From contig NZ_RBKT01000001.1 of NCBI RefSeq assembly GCF_003633685.1, forward strand, positions 4,030,001 to 4,094,000: 64,000 nucleotides of DNA, read 5' to 3'. How positions within the stretch are numbered: the stretch's first letter is position 1; each line of letters begins with the position of its first letter. Below the pieces are notes generated by a model. It ran no database searches. It was not told where the DNA came from and saw only the letters and a list, made by a program, of their open reading frames with translations. The position numbers and the translations under genes are program-made. Positions 46,201 to 56,902 of the stretch are shown here, one piece after another. The DNA comes from Micromonospora pisi (GTDB lineage: Bacteria; Actinomycetota; Actinomycetes; Mycobacteriales; Micromonosporaceae).

Positions 46201-46790
46201 GACCGACGAAGCCGGTACCAGCGCGGAGAGGTCCTGTTCATCGGCCAGCCGAGCCCCCCGGTCGGCGCCGGGTCGACAGCGAGCAGCGTCCAGCCCGGGA
46301 AGGCCGCTCTCACCTCGTCCTGCGAGACACCACCCGCCAGCGCTCGGAACCAGGTCGGGCCGAAGGCCAACATCAGCAGCGTGGCCCCGGGGTTGGCGAT
46401 CGCCGTGATGCCCCGTCCCACCGCCTGTCGCTGATTGGCGTCGAAGCCCTGGAAGCAGCCGACGTCGAAGAAGAAGTCAAACGTCCCTAGACCGGCCCCG
46501 CCCAGGTTGGTCGCGTCCGCCACGACGTAGGTCACGCCGTCGACGTCCTTGCTGCGGGCCGCTTCGATCGCGGCCGGTACGTAGTCGATGCCCGTGGCCT
46601 CCCAGCCCCGGCGAGCAAGCTCGGGAGTGTACTGGCCCCGGCCGCAACCGACGTCGAGCGCCCGACCCAGTGGGCGCGAGCGCTCGACCTCCTCCTGGTC
46701 CAGCAGCGTGGCGATGCTGCCAGCGGCGGCCCTTCCGTAACCCTCCCAAGGGGTGATTCCCCAGCGGTACATGCGGGCGTAGTTCGTCAT
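46197..46790 (-). CDS. Class I SAM-dependent methyltransferase
   Basis: A 197-residue protein from ATG 46790. The SAM-binding loop GRALDVGCGRGQYTPELARRG, the acidic ATGIDYVPAAIEAAR, VADATN and FFFDVGCFQGFD define a small class I methyltransferase of the thiopurine/UbiE-like type. Substrate unknown. It converges on the DUF6348 gene and overlaps it by 4 bases. Confidence 0.88.
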   Translation of the reverse strand: MTNYARMYRWGITPWEGYGRAAAGSIATLLDQEEVERSRPLGRALDVGCGRGQYTPELARRGWEATGIDYVPAAIEAARSKDVDGVTYVVADATNLGGAGLGTFDFFFDVGCFQGFDANQRQAVGRGITAIANPGATLLMLAFGPTWFRALAGGVSQDEVRAAFPGWTLLAVDPAPTGGLGWPMNRTSPRWYRLRRS

Positions 46791-47124
46791 ATAGTTCCCA
46801 CCTCCCCGGTCGCCATTGAAGCACGTCGAGGCGGCCGGCCTTCCCGGCCCGGCACAGCAGTGAGGTGGCCCGCGCAGTCGAGCGTCCCGAAGCAGCTATC
46901 CCGGTCGTCGCGGGCAGCGAACCGGGGCAAGTACTTCGAGACACGCCCTAGTGCCCTAATAACGAACGTTTGTGGTGTTGGGGTCACGCTGCTCGGGTGT
47001 CGGCCTGGCGCCAGCGTCGTTGGCGTTCGCTGAGGATGCGGGCGCGCCGCCCGACCTACACTCAGAGCGGCACGTCACCCACACCGCGAGCATTTGTGGT
47101 CAGGGCAGTAGCCCGTTGGCAGCG
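46791..47124. other. 334-base gap with possible gene remnants
   Basis: No credible gene. The minus strand between about 46980 and 47060 reads RARILSERQRRWRQADTRAA then a stop, which looks like the end of a lost coding sequence. Two TTTGTGGT direct repeats (46969, 47094) lie about 125 bases apart. Compared with the rest of the window the gap is less organised, as expected for a decayed insertion. Confidence 0.3.
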
Positions 47125-48219
47125 TCAGCTCGGGCGTACCACGACCTGGGCTGGTGTCTTCGCCCCGAACAGCACCGCCGCGATGTCGCTGAGCGTCTGC
47201 CCACCGAGCTTCAGGGAGTCCTGGCCCGCCGGCATGTCGTACATCATCGCCAGGACATAGCGCTGGTCCGGGCCGACGAAGCCGACCGAACTGGTAAGCC
47301 AATGATCCTTGCCGTTGTCGGTCTCGACCGACCAGCCATTCTTGTTGCCCGGCTGCTGGTTGGCACCGGCGGCCCACACTCCCCAGTGCTGGATCGGGTC
47401 GGTGTCCCGCATCGCGCCGACCAGGTACGACCGGTCCTTCGGGTCAAGCGTCTTCAGCACGTACGACATCAGCGCCGCCAGATCGGCCGGCGTGCACTTC
47501 ATGAACCCCCAGTACCGGGCGGACCCGGCGAAAGCGAGCTTCGACATCCCGTACCGGCTGGTGAACCGGCCGACCATGGTGTCCCGACCGAACTTGTTCC
47601 AGATCTCGTCGGCCGCCTCGTCCGACGAGAACGCCAGCATGTCGGCGATGTTCTTCCGGTCAGCGTCGGTGAGCGTCACCTCGCCCGCACGTGCGCGTTC
47701 CAGCACGCTGGTGACCATGGCGAGCTTGATGGTCGACCCGGTCCAGTACAAATGTGTGGTCGCACCGACCCGCCACACCGCACCGGTCCGCCGGTCCCGC
47801 AGCTCGACCCCGAGCGAGCCGGGCTTCTTTCCCACCAGTTCGCTGACCGTGGCGAACCGCTTCTGCCAGGTGCAGTCCCAACCGTTGACGGGACGACAAC
47901 CGGCAGGTCCGGAGGGGGATGCGCTCGCACCGCCGGGACCCGGTGCCGGGCTGGGGACGCCGGTCGTACCCGCCGCTGAGCCCCACCCGGCGACCGCGCC
48001 TCCGGCAGCGGCGGCATCGCCCCCACCAGCGGCAGCATCGTCGCCGCCGCCACAGCCCGCGACCGGGAGCACCGCCAGCATCAGGCCGACCATGGCCGTC
48101 AGGGGCCGGCGTGACCAGGCCGCCCGGCGATCCGGCACTCGCCGGCTGTCCGGCTGGTGGAACCCGCCCCGCGCCCGGACATCGAATCGCAAGATCACAC
48201 CAACGACCTTACGGATCAT
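47125..48219 (-). CDS. Secreted serine hydrolase, class A beta-lactamase fold
   Basis: A 364-residue protein taken from ATG 48219; a later start at MVGLMLAVLPVAGC is possible. That stretch is a signal peptide with lipobox VAGC, followed by a Gly/Ala/Ser/Pro linker. The hydrolase has YWTGSTIKLAM (active Ser and Lys of SxxK), AFSSDEAADEIW in the SDN position, and NKNGWSVETD in the KTG position (K-N-G). The changed SDN and KTG motifs suggest a cell-wall hydrolase or atypical beta-lactamase rather than a strong resistance enzyme. Confidence 0.83.
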   Translation of the reverse strand: MIRKVVGVILRFDVRARGGFHQPDSRRVPDRRAAWSRRPLTAMVGLMLAVLPVAGCGGGDDAAAGGGDAAAAGGAVAGWGSAAGTTGVPSPAPGPGGASASPSGPAGCRPVNGWDCTWQKRFATVSELVGKKPGSLGVELRDRRTGAVWRVGATTHLYWTGSTIKLAMVTSVLERARAGEVTLTDADRKNIADMLAFSSDEAADEIWNKFGRDTMVGRFTSRYGMSKLAFAGSARYWGFMKCTPADLAALMSYVLKTLDPKDRSYLVGAMRDTDPIQHWGVWAAGANQQPGNKNGWSVETDNGKDHWLTSSVGFVGPDQRYVLAMMYDMPAGQDSLKLGGQTLSDIAAVLFGAKTPAQVVVRPS

Positions 48220-48311
48220 CGTTCGGCCGGGCCCGGCCGCCTCCCGCTGACCCGGTCCGGATCGGGACCCCCCGTGAATCCCGACCCGAACCGGCAGTCC
48301 CAAACTAGGCC

Positions 48312-48346
48312 AACGCCCCGCATCCCGGGCGGGAATGCGGGGCGTT
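48312..48346 (-). terminator. Terminator of the dnaK-hspR operon
   Basis: AACGCCCCGCAT (48312-48323) and complement (48335-48346) with an 11-base loop, 20 bases beyond the hspR stop. Confidence 0.85.
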
Positions 48347-48366
48347 CGGGTCTTTCGTCGGACGGA

Positions 48367-48807
48367 TTACGGGCGGCGTGGGCGCCAGACGACGAGGGCT
48401 GTCGACACCTGGTTGGTCGGCACCAGGTCGCGGCGCGGGAACGGACCGGCGGCAGCCGCCGCCTCCAGTTCCGCAACCCGGCGGTACGCGTGCTCCAACT
48501 CGCTCTCGAGCTGTTCCATCCGCTGCTGCAACTCGTCGACGAGCTGTTCCAGCCCGATGATCCGCTTGATGCCGGCGAGGTTCACCCCGTCGTCCTGGCT
48601 GAGCCGCTGCACCTCACGGAGCAGGGCGACATCGCGGGCGCTGTACCGCCGCCCGCCACCGGCCGCCCGACCCGGCTGGACCAGGCCCATCCGGTCGTAC
48701 TGGCGGAGGGTCTGTGGGTGCATCCCCGCCATCCGGGCCGCCACCGAAATCATCAGCACCTTGGCATCGGACGACTGCTCGACCGAGATGATGATCTCTT
48801 CAGGCAT
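48367..48807 (-). CDS. hspR: Heat-shock repressor HspR
   Basis: A 146-residue MerR-family repressor. ATG 48807 is chosen because GGAGG is 9 bases upstream; GTG 48813 is too close. LMISVAARMAGMHPQTLRQYDRMGLVQPGR is the DNA-binding wing region in two parts, and the C-terminus has a coiled coil (VDELQQRMEQLESELEHAY). HspR binds HAIR sites with DnaK as co-repressor. It closes the dnaK operon and so regulates its own synthesis. HAIR sites lie before dnaK and clpB in this window. Confidence 0.96.
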   Translation of the reverse strand: MPEEIIISVEQSSDAKVLMISVAARMAGMHPQTLRQYDRMGLVQPGRAAGGGRRYSARDVALLREVQRLSQDDGVNLAGIKRIIGLEQLVDELQQRMEQLESELEHAYRRVAELEAAAAAGPFPRRDLVPTNQVSTALVVWRPRRP

Positions 48808-48834
48808 CGCCACTCACCTCCGCTTCCGTCACCA

Positions 48835-50031
48835 CTAACTAACCCGACGCACCCGGGCGTCAAGATGTTCCCGCGCGGCCGCCGGACTCTGCTTGGCGAA
48901 CATTTCCAGTGCCTCGCGCGCCTCCGGGGAGAGCTGCGACGGCACCATCACCTCCACGGTCACCAACAGGTCACCCTGCTGTCCATCGCGGCGGACCACG
49001 CCCTTACCCCGCGCCCGCAGGATCCGGCCGCTCGGCGTGCCGGGTGGCACCCGCAGGGTCACCGCACCGTCCATGGTCGGCAGCCGCAGGTCGGTGCCGA
49101 GCGCCGCCTCAGCGAAGGTGATCGGCACGGTCAGGGTCAGGTCGTCGCCGCTGCGCCCGAAGAGGTCGTCGCCACGGACCTTGACCAGGACGTACAGGTC
49201 GCCGGCCAGACCGCCGCGCTCGCCCGGTTCACCCCGGCCGGCGAGCCGGATCCGCTGACCGTCAGCGACCCCGGCCGGGAACCGTACGTTGAGGGTGCGG
49301 GTCTTGGTCACCCCGCCGGTGCCGAGGCACTCCGGGCACTTCTCCTCCACCACCGTGCCGACGCCCTGGCACTCCCGGCACGGCTCGGAGAAGCTGAACG
49401 ACCCCTGGTTGCGGGTGACCACGCCGGCGCCGTGACACTGCGGGCAGGCACGCGGCTGGGTGCCGGGCTTGGCGCCGTCACCGTGGCAGGTGTCGCAGAC
49501 ACCGGGCGCCCGCAGGGTGAGCGGCAGGGTCACCCCGCGTACGGCGTCGTTGAAGTCGAGCGCCACCTCGGCCTCGACGTCACGCCCGCGCGCCGGGCCA
49601 CGGGCACCGGGTGCGGCGGCGCCACCGCCCGAGAAGATCGAGCTGAACAGGTCGGAGAAACCGGCACCGCCGAACCGGCGGTCACCGGCACCGCCGGCCT
49701 GACCGGCGTTACCGAACAGGTCGGAGACGTCGAACGGGTAACCGCCCGGGCCGGGCTGACCACCGGCGCGGGCGTTGCGCCGGAACGCGCCCGAGCCGAA
49801 GAGCGACCGCATCTCGTCGTACTCGCGGCGCTTCCGCTCGTCGGAGAGAACGTGGTACGCCTCGGAGACGGCCTTGAACCGCTCCTCGGCCTGCGGGTCC
49901 CCCGGGTTGTGGTCCGGGTGCGACTCCCGGGCCAGCTTCCGGTACACCTTCTTGATTTCGTCGGAGGAGGCGGACTTGCCCACACCCAGTACGGCGTAGA
50001 AGTCCTTCTCCAGCCAGTCCTTGGAACTCAT
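48835..50031 (-). CDS. dnaJ: DnaJ co-chaperone
   Basis: A 398-residue class I J protein. J domain with the HPD motif (LARESHPDHNPGD), a Gly/Phe-rich linker, and four zinc-binding CxxCxGxG repeats (CDTCHGDG, CPQCHGAG, CRECQGVG, CPECLGTG). The substrate-binding C-terminus follows. It stimulates DnaK ATP hydrolysis. 27 bases separate it from hspR. Actinomycetes usually have two dnaJ genes; this is the one in the dnaK operon. Confidence 0.97.
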   Translation of the reverse strand: MSSKDWLEKDFYAVLGVGKSASSDEIKKVYRKLARESHPDHNPGDPQAEERFKAVSEAYHVLSDERKRREYDEMRSLFGSGAFRRNARAGGQPGPGGYPFDVSDLFGNAGQAGGAGDRRFGGAGFSDLFSSIFSGGGAAAPGARGPARGRDVEAEVALDFNDAVRGVTLPLTLRAPGVCDTCHGDGAKPGTQPRACPQCHGAGVVTRNQGSFSFSEPCRECQGVGTVVEEKCPECLGTGGVTKTRTLNVRFPAGVADGQRIRLAGRGEPGERGGLAGDLYVLVKVRGDDLFGRSGDDLTLTVPITFAEAALGTDLRLPTMDGAVTLRVPPGTPSGRILRARGKGVVRRDGQQGDLLVTVEVMVPSQLSPEAREALEMFAKQSPAAAREHLDARVRRVS

Positions 50032-50126
50032 CAGTCGTCCACCCCCTCCCTGGTGTCGTGATCGGGGCGTACCCCACCCGCCGTGTGACGGCTCCGGTGC
50101 GCCCCGATCATGACAGTCGAATTCAA

Positions 50127-50999
50127 CTACTCCGGGTCTGCGACGGCCACAAGTGCGGGCCGCAGCAGCCGTTCACCGAGCTGGTATCCCCGGCGCATCA
50201 CCTCGACGCAGGTGGGCTCGGTGACCTCGGCCGAGGTCTGATGCGCCACCGCCTCGTGCCGGGTCGGGTCGAACGGGTCGCCCTTCTCACCGAACGCGGT
50301 CAGGCCGAACCGGGTCAACGCCCCGTTGAGCTGGTCGGCGACGGAGCCGAACGGTCCGACCAGGTCGCCGTGCTCACGTGCCCGGTCCAGGTCGTCCAGT
50401 ACGGGCAGCAGCGCCGTCAGCACCGAGCCCATGGTCTGTTCAGCCGCCACGCCCCGGTCCCGGTCGACCCGCTTGCGGTAGTTGGCGTACTCCGCGGAGA
50501 CCCGCTGGAGATCCTTGGTCCGCTCGTCCAGCTCGGCCCGGAGCGCCTCCAGTTCGGCACCGAGCGGGGCCGCCTCGGCCGGGGCGCCGCTCACCGGCTT
50601 GGCCGGCGCGTCCACCACGGCGCCCTCGGGGCCGCTCGGTTGGTCCAGCTTGGGCCCGCGTGCCTTGCCGTCGGCGAGTTCGACCTCGACCTCGGCCTCC
50701 TCGACCAGCTCGTCCAGGACCGGGGTGTCCGACCGTTCCGACTCGTCCGTCGACTCGTCGTCAGCGGCCAGGTCGTCCGGGTTGACCAGATCGGCCTCGT
50801 CGGCCGATTCCCCGGTGTCGACGGGGCCGGGCTCGTCGGCGGTCGCGCCGGCTGCCGGACCGCTGTCACCGTCGGGGTGGGTGATCTTCCGATTGTTCCG
50901 GATGACGACCCGCTCGCCGGCCTGCTCCTCACCCGGGCCGGAGCCACCCGGCGCCGACCCGGTGGTCTCCGGGTCGGCGGCTTGTGGCTTCTCCGTCAT
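50127..50999 (-). CDS. grpE: Nucleotide exchange factor GrpE
   Basis: A 290-residue protein, longer than the usual 190-210. The extra length is an acidic, Ser/Gly/Pro-rich N-terminus (about 1-115, with ESADEADLVNPDDLAAD). The GrpE core has the long helix LRAELDERTKDLQRVSAEYAN, YRKRVDRDRG, LPVLDDLDRAREHGD and the beta-domain signature FDPTRHEAV...PTCVEVMRRGYQLGERLLRPA. Releases ADP from DnaK. Confidence 0.96.
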   Translation of the reverse strand: MTEKPQAADPETTGSAPGGSGPGEEQAGERVVIRNNRKITHPDGDSGPAAGATADEPGPVDTGESADEADLVNPDDLAADDESTDESERSDTPVLDELVEEAEVEVELADGKARGPKLDQPSGPEGAVVDAPAKPVSGAPAEAAPLGAELEALRAELDERTKDLQRVSAEYANYRKRVDRDRGVAAEQTMGSVLTALLPVLDDLDRAREHGDLVGPFGSVADQLNGALTRFGLTAFGEKGDPFDPTRHEAVAHQTSAEVTEPTCVEVMRRGYQLGERLLRPALVAVADPE

Positions 51000-51160
51000 G
51001 GCTTCTCCTCGCTCCGCTCGGCCGCGCCACGGTCCACCGGACCGTGCGCGCCGATTCCCTTGCGCTGTTCGGCCACGCGACTACCTCGAACCGGACGGAG
51101 TCGAAGGCAGCCCCGGTCCCGGTCGCCCGACGGCGACCGGGCCGGTCTGGTGGCGACGGG

Positions 51161-53050
<1,890 letters not shown>

Positions 53051-53113
53051 CTTCGCTTCCTCGCTTCGTTACTAGGCAGGTGACGGGCACCGCCCGCAGC
53101 ACACCCACCGCAA

Positions 53114-53134
53114 GTTGAGTGGACCGGACTCAAT
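53114..53134. promoter_or_regulatory. HAIR operator 1 (HspR site) before dnaK
   Basis: GTTGAGT (53114-53120), 7-base spacer, ACTCAAT (53128-53134): consensus CTTGAGT-N7-ACTCAAG with changes only at the outer bases. It overlaps the proposed -10 element of dnaK. Confidence 0.92.
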
Positions 53135-53166
53135 AGTGCCACGATCATGCCCAGCGTCAAGTCGGA

Positions 53167-53187
53167 GTTGAGTCACATCGACGCAAC
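53167..53187. promoter_or_regulatory. HAIR operator 2 (HspR site) before dnaK
   Basis: GTTGAGT, 7-base spacer CACATCG, ACGCAAC: one mismatch in the second half-site. It lies just upstream of the proposed -35 element, about five helical turns from HAIR 1. Confidence 0.7.
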
Positions 53188-53210
53188 CCGACCGTCCGAC
53201 CCTCCCCGCC

Positions 53211-53281
53211 GATCCCGTTGATCATGAAGTTACCGCAGCCCGGCGCCCAAAAGCGGCGCCAACTTCATGATCAACGGGATC
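53211..53281. repeat. Palindromic repeat, copy 3
   Basis: Perfect 21-base arms (53211-53231 and 53261-53281) with the shared core GTTGATCATGAAGTT and outer GATCCC. The centre holds a GGCGCC-type inner pairing. It sits between the dnaK promoter and the divergent GTPase gene. Confidence 0.92.
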
Positions 53282-53345
53282 TGGGGGTGCGGGTGCGGGC
53301 GGGGCGAGTGTTGTCTGTCTTGCATACATCAGGCAGGCTTTACCC

Positions 53346-55211
53346 GTGACGACGCACGGCGATCCGGCGAGCGGTCCCGGCGCGCCTGCCCTCGTGGTGA
53401 AACCTCCCACAATATCCGAATCTTTCTCCTCTGCCGCTGACGAGACCCAGTCCACTCCGCCGACCCCCGACCCGACCGGAAGACCAGACCTCCGGTCCAC
53501 GCTGCTCGATCTCCGCTCGGCGATCAGCGACACCGCGTACCCGCTGGTCCTGCCCTCGGCGGAGGAGGCCCGGCGAACCGGCGCGGCGGTCACCGCGCAA
53601 CTCGACGACTACCTGCTGCCCCGGCTCGCCCGGCTCGACGCCCCGCTGCTCGTGGTCGTCGGCGGCTCCACCGGGGCCGGCAAGTCGACCCTGGTCAACA
53701 GCCTGGTCCAGGCCCGGGTCAGCGCGACCGGTGTGCTCCGGCCGACCACCCGGGCACCGGTGCTGGTCTGCCACCCGAGCGACCTGGCCTGGTTCCGCCA
53801 GGGCGAACTGCTCCCCGGCCTCACCCGGACCGGTGACGCGAGCGACGACCCCGGCACCCTGCAACTGATCGCCGCCCCGGCCCTCGCACCCGGCCTGGCC
53901 TTCCTCGACGCACCGGACATCGACTCCGTGGTCGACGCGAACCGGGCACTCGCCACCCAACTTCTCGCCGCAGCCGACCTGTGGCTCTTCGTGACGACCG
54001 CCGCCCGTTACGCCGACGCCGTCCCATGGGAACTGCTCCGTACCGCCCGGCTGCGGGGCACGGTCATCGCCCTGGTCCTGGACCGGGTGCCACGCGAAGC
54101 CGCCGACGAGATCGCCGACCACCTCGCGGAGATGCTCGCCGCACAGGAGCTCGGCGCGGCGCCACTCTTCGTACTGCCGGAGACCCCGGTCGACGGGCAG
54201 GGCCTGCTGCCGGAGCGGTACACGGAGCCACTGCGCTCCTGGTTCGGACGGCTCGCCGCCGACGCCGACGCCCGGTCCGCGGTGGTCCGCCAGACCCTCG
54301 ACGGCGCGCTGACCGCGCTACGGACCGCGGTCGACCGGCTGGCCGTCGCCGCCGACGACCAGGCGGCCACCGCCGAAGACCTCGGCGAACGGGCCAGCGC
54401 CGCCTACCGGGGCGGCCGGCGTACGGTCGAGCACGGGCTCCAGGACGGACGCCTGCTCCGCGGTGAGGTGCTCAACCGCTGGCAGGAGTTCGTCGGGACC
54501 GGAGAGCTGTTCCGCACCCTGGAGGCGCGGGTCGGGCAACTGCGCGACCGGATAGTCGCCGCGGTGACCGGACGCCCGGCCCCCGGCCGGCAACTGCAGA
54601 ACGCCATCGAATCGCAGCTCGTCCAACTGCTGCGCGGGGTCGCCGCCGAGGCGGCCGAGGCGGCGTACCTGGGCTGGCAGACCCATCCGTCCGGGGCCGC
54701 CCTGCTCACCCCGGAGCTGGCCCGTCCCGGTGCCGACCTCACCGAACGGGCCGAACGGCTGATCCGGGACTGGCAGCGGGGCGTACTCGACCTCGTCCGC
54801 ACCGAGGCCGGCGGCAAACGGTTCGTCGCCCGGACCGCCGCGTACGCGGTGAACGCGATGGGGCTCGCGGTGATGGTCGCGGTCTTCGCCTCGACCGCGT
54901 TCATCCCCACCGGCCTGGAGGTGGCGACCGCTGGCGGCACCACCGTCGCCGCCCAGAAGGTGCTCGAAGCGATCTTCGGCGACCAGGCGATCCGTACCCT
55001 CGCCACCCGCGCCCGGCAGGACCTGCTGGTCCTCGTCGACCGGCTGCTCGACGAGGAGCTGGAGCGTTACCTGGCCCAGCTCGCCACGGTCGAGGTCGGC
55101 GCCGAGCCCGGCATCCGGCTACGGGAGGCGGGCAACGCGGTCGAACAGGCCCGCGCCGCCACCGCCCTCACCACCACCGGCAACCCGACAGCCCCGGAGG
55201 GCGCGCGGTGA
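53346..55211 (+). CDS. Dynamin-like GTPase, first of pair
   Basis: A 621-residue protein from GTG 53346. A disordered N-terminus (about 50 residues) is followed by a GTPase domain with P-loop GGSTGAGKSTLVNSL, switch RPTTRAP, G3 FLDAPDIDS, and LVLDRVPREA in the place of the NKxD motif (changed). A helical stalk follows, then a hydrophobic segment (about 500-520, AVNAMGLAVMVAVFASTAFI). Resembles bacterial dynamin-like proteins used in membrane remodelling. The next gene overlaps by 4 bases (GTGA). Confidence 0.85.
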   Translation: MTTHGDPASGPGAPALVVKPPTISESFSSAADETQSTPPTPDPTGRPDLRSTLLDLRSAISDTAYPLVLPSAEEARRTGAAVTAQLDDYLLPRLARLDAPLLVVVGGSTGAGKSTLVNSLVQARVSATGVLRPTTRAPVLVCHPSDLAWFRQGELLPGLTRTGDASDDPGTLQLIAAPALAPGLAFLDAPDIDSVVDANRALATQLLAAADLWLFVTTAARYADAVPWELLRTARLRGTVIALVLDRVPREAADEIADHLAEMLAAQELGAAPLFVLPETPVDGQGLLPERYTEPLRSWFGRLAADADARSAVVRQTLDGALTALRTAVDRLAVAADDQAATAEDLGERASAAYRGGRRTVEHGLQDGRLLRGEVLNRWQEFVGTGELFRTLEARVGQLRDRIVAAVTGRPAPGRQLQNAIESQLVQLLRGVAAEAAEAAYLGWQTHPSGAALLTPELARPGADLTERAERLIRDWQRGVLDLVRTEAGGKRFVARTAAYAVNAMGLAVMVAVFASTAFIPTGLEVATAGGTTVAAQKVLEAIFGDQAIRTLATRARQDLLVLVDRLLDEELERYLAQLATVEVGAEPGIRLREAGNAVEQARAATALTTTGNPTAPEGAR

Positions 55212-56902
55212 GCAACCTTGCCGGCAAGGTACGCGACGCGCTGCACAGCGGCCGGCTGGTCGACGCGGACCGGCTGCTGAACCGTCTGGAAGCGGTGGAA
55301 CGGTTCCGGCGAGCGGTCGACGGCCTGCTGCCCGAAAGCCGTCTCGGCGCCGCGCACACGCTGGTCGAACGGGCGGAGGCCCGGCTCGCCCTCTCCCGGG
55401 ACCACACCGTCGTCGCCCTCGCCGGGGCCACCGGCAGCGGCAAGTCGAGCCTCTTCAACGCGCTCGCCCGCTGGGAGATGTCCCCGGTCGGGGTCCGGCG
55501 GCCGACCACCGGCGTCACCCACGCCTGTGTCTGGGGACCACTGGCCGAGGCGTCCAAGCTGCTCGACTGGGTCGGCGTCCTGCCCCGCCACCGGTTCGTC
55601 CGGGAGAGCGCTCTGGACGGCGACGACGAACTTGCCCTGCACGGGCTGATCCTGCTCGACCTGCCCGACTTCGACTCGGTGCAGCGGACCCACCGATCGG
55701 AGGTGGACCGGCTGCTCGGCCTGGTCGACCTGGTGGTCTGGGTGGTCGACCCGCAGAAGTACGCCGACCGGGTGGTGCACGCCAGCTACCTGCGCGACTT
55801 CGACCGGCACCAGGACGTCACCGTGGTGGTGCTGAACCAGGCCGACCGGCTCCCCCCGGCCGAGGTGCCCCGGGTCGTCGCCGACCTGCGCCGGATCCTC
55901 GCCACCGACCAACTCGACCAGGTGCCGGTGCTGGCCACCTCGACCCTGAACCAGGCCGGCATCGCCGACCTGCGGGCCACGCTGGAACGTAGCGTCAGCG
56001 AGCGGCAGGCCGCGCTGAGCCGGCTCTCCGCTGACGTGGACGTGGTCGTCGGCGACCTGGCCGCGCTGGTGGGCCCACCGGCCGGGGAGAACGACATCGA
56101 CCGGCGGACCACCCGGCGGCTCACCGAGACGCTCGCCGGGTCGGCCGGGGTGCCGGCGGTGGCGGAGGCGACCCGGTCGGCGTACGTGCACCGGGCGTCC
56201 ACGGCGACCGGTTGGCCGGTGGTACGCGGCTGGCGGAAACTGCGTCCGGACCCGCTCCGACGGCTGCACCTGCCCGGTGCCGGCGGCACCCCACGCGACG
56301 AACAGGATCGGCCGAACCCGGTCCCGGTCACCTCACTGCCCGATCCGACCGCCGCCCAGCGGGCCGCTGTCGGCCTGGCCGTACGGGCCATCTCCGAGCA
56401 GGCCGGCTCCGCGCTCCCCGACCCGTGGACGGCGGCGGTCGCCGCTGCCGCCCGGTCCCGCCTCGGCGACCTACCGGACGCGCTCGACCGCGCGGTGGCC
56501 AGCACGGACCTCGGCCTGGACCGGCGTCCGCTCTGGTGGCGGCTGGTCGGCGGAGTGCAGTGGCTGGCCATCCTGGCCGCGCTGGGCGGTCTCGGCTGGC
56601 TGATCCTCGGCTACGCCCTGCGGGCACTCGGCCTGCCGGCGCTGGACTACCCGGCCGTCGGGTCGGCACCGGTGCCGACCCTGATGCTGCTCGGCGGGCT
56701 GCTGCTCGGTCTGGTCGTCGCGCTACTGGTCAAGCCGATCATCGGCTGGGCGGCGCGGCGGGCCGGTGGCCGGGCGGAGGAGCGGCTGCACACCGCCGTC
56801 AGCGAGGTCGGCCGGGAGCTTGTCGTCACCCCCGTACGTGAGGTGTTGCGCCGGTACGCCCAGGCCCGCGAGGCATTGGCCCTGGCCACCACCGGTCGTT
56901 GA
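55208..56902 (+). CDS. GTPase, second of pair (YfjP/Era-like, membrane)
   Basis: A 564-residue protein from GTG 55208. The P-loop GATGSGKSSLFNAL, RRPTTGVTH, G3 LLDLPDFDS and the intact specificity motif VVLNQADRLP predict true GTP binding. Two hydrophobic helices near the C-terminus (about 450-475 and 485-512) anchor it in the membrane. The overlapping reading with the first GTPase suggests hetero-oligomers, as in paired bacterial dynamins. Role inferred: membrane fission, fusion or septation support. Confidence 0.86.
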   Translation: MSNLAGKVRDALHSGRLVDADRLLNRLEAVERFRRAVDGLLPESRLGAAHTLVERAEARLALSRDHTVVALAGATGSGKSSLFNALARWEMSPVGVRRPTTGVTHACVWGPLAEASKLLDWVGVLPRHRFVRESALDGDDELALHGLILLDLPDFDSVQRTHRSEVDRLLGLVDLVVWVVDPQKYADRVVHASYLRDFDRHQDVTVVVLNQADRLPPAEVPRVVADLRRILATDQLDQVPVLATSTLNQAGIADLRATLERSVSERQAALSRLSADVDVVVGDLAALVGPPAGENDIDRRTTRRLTETLAGSAGVPAVAEATRSAYVHRASTATGWPVVRGWRKLRPDPLRRLHLPGAGGTPRDEQDRPNPVPVTSLPDPTAAQRAAVGLAVRAISEQAGSALPDPWTAAVAAAARSRLGDLPDALDRAVASTDLGLDRRPLWWRLVGGVQWLAILAALGGLGWLILGYALRALGLPALDYPAVGSAPVPTLMLLGGLLLGLVVALLVKPIIGWAARRAGGRAEERLHTAVSEVGRELVVTPVREVLRRYAQAREALALATTGR

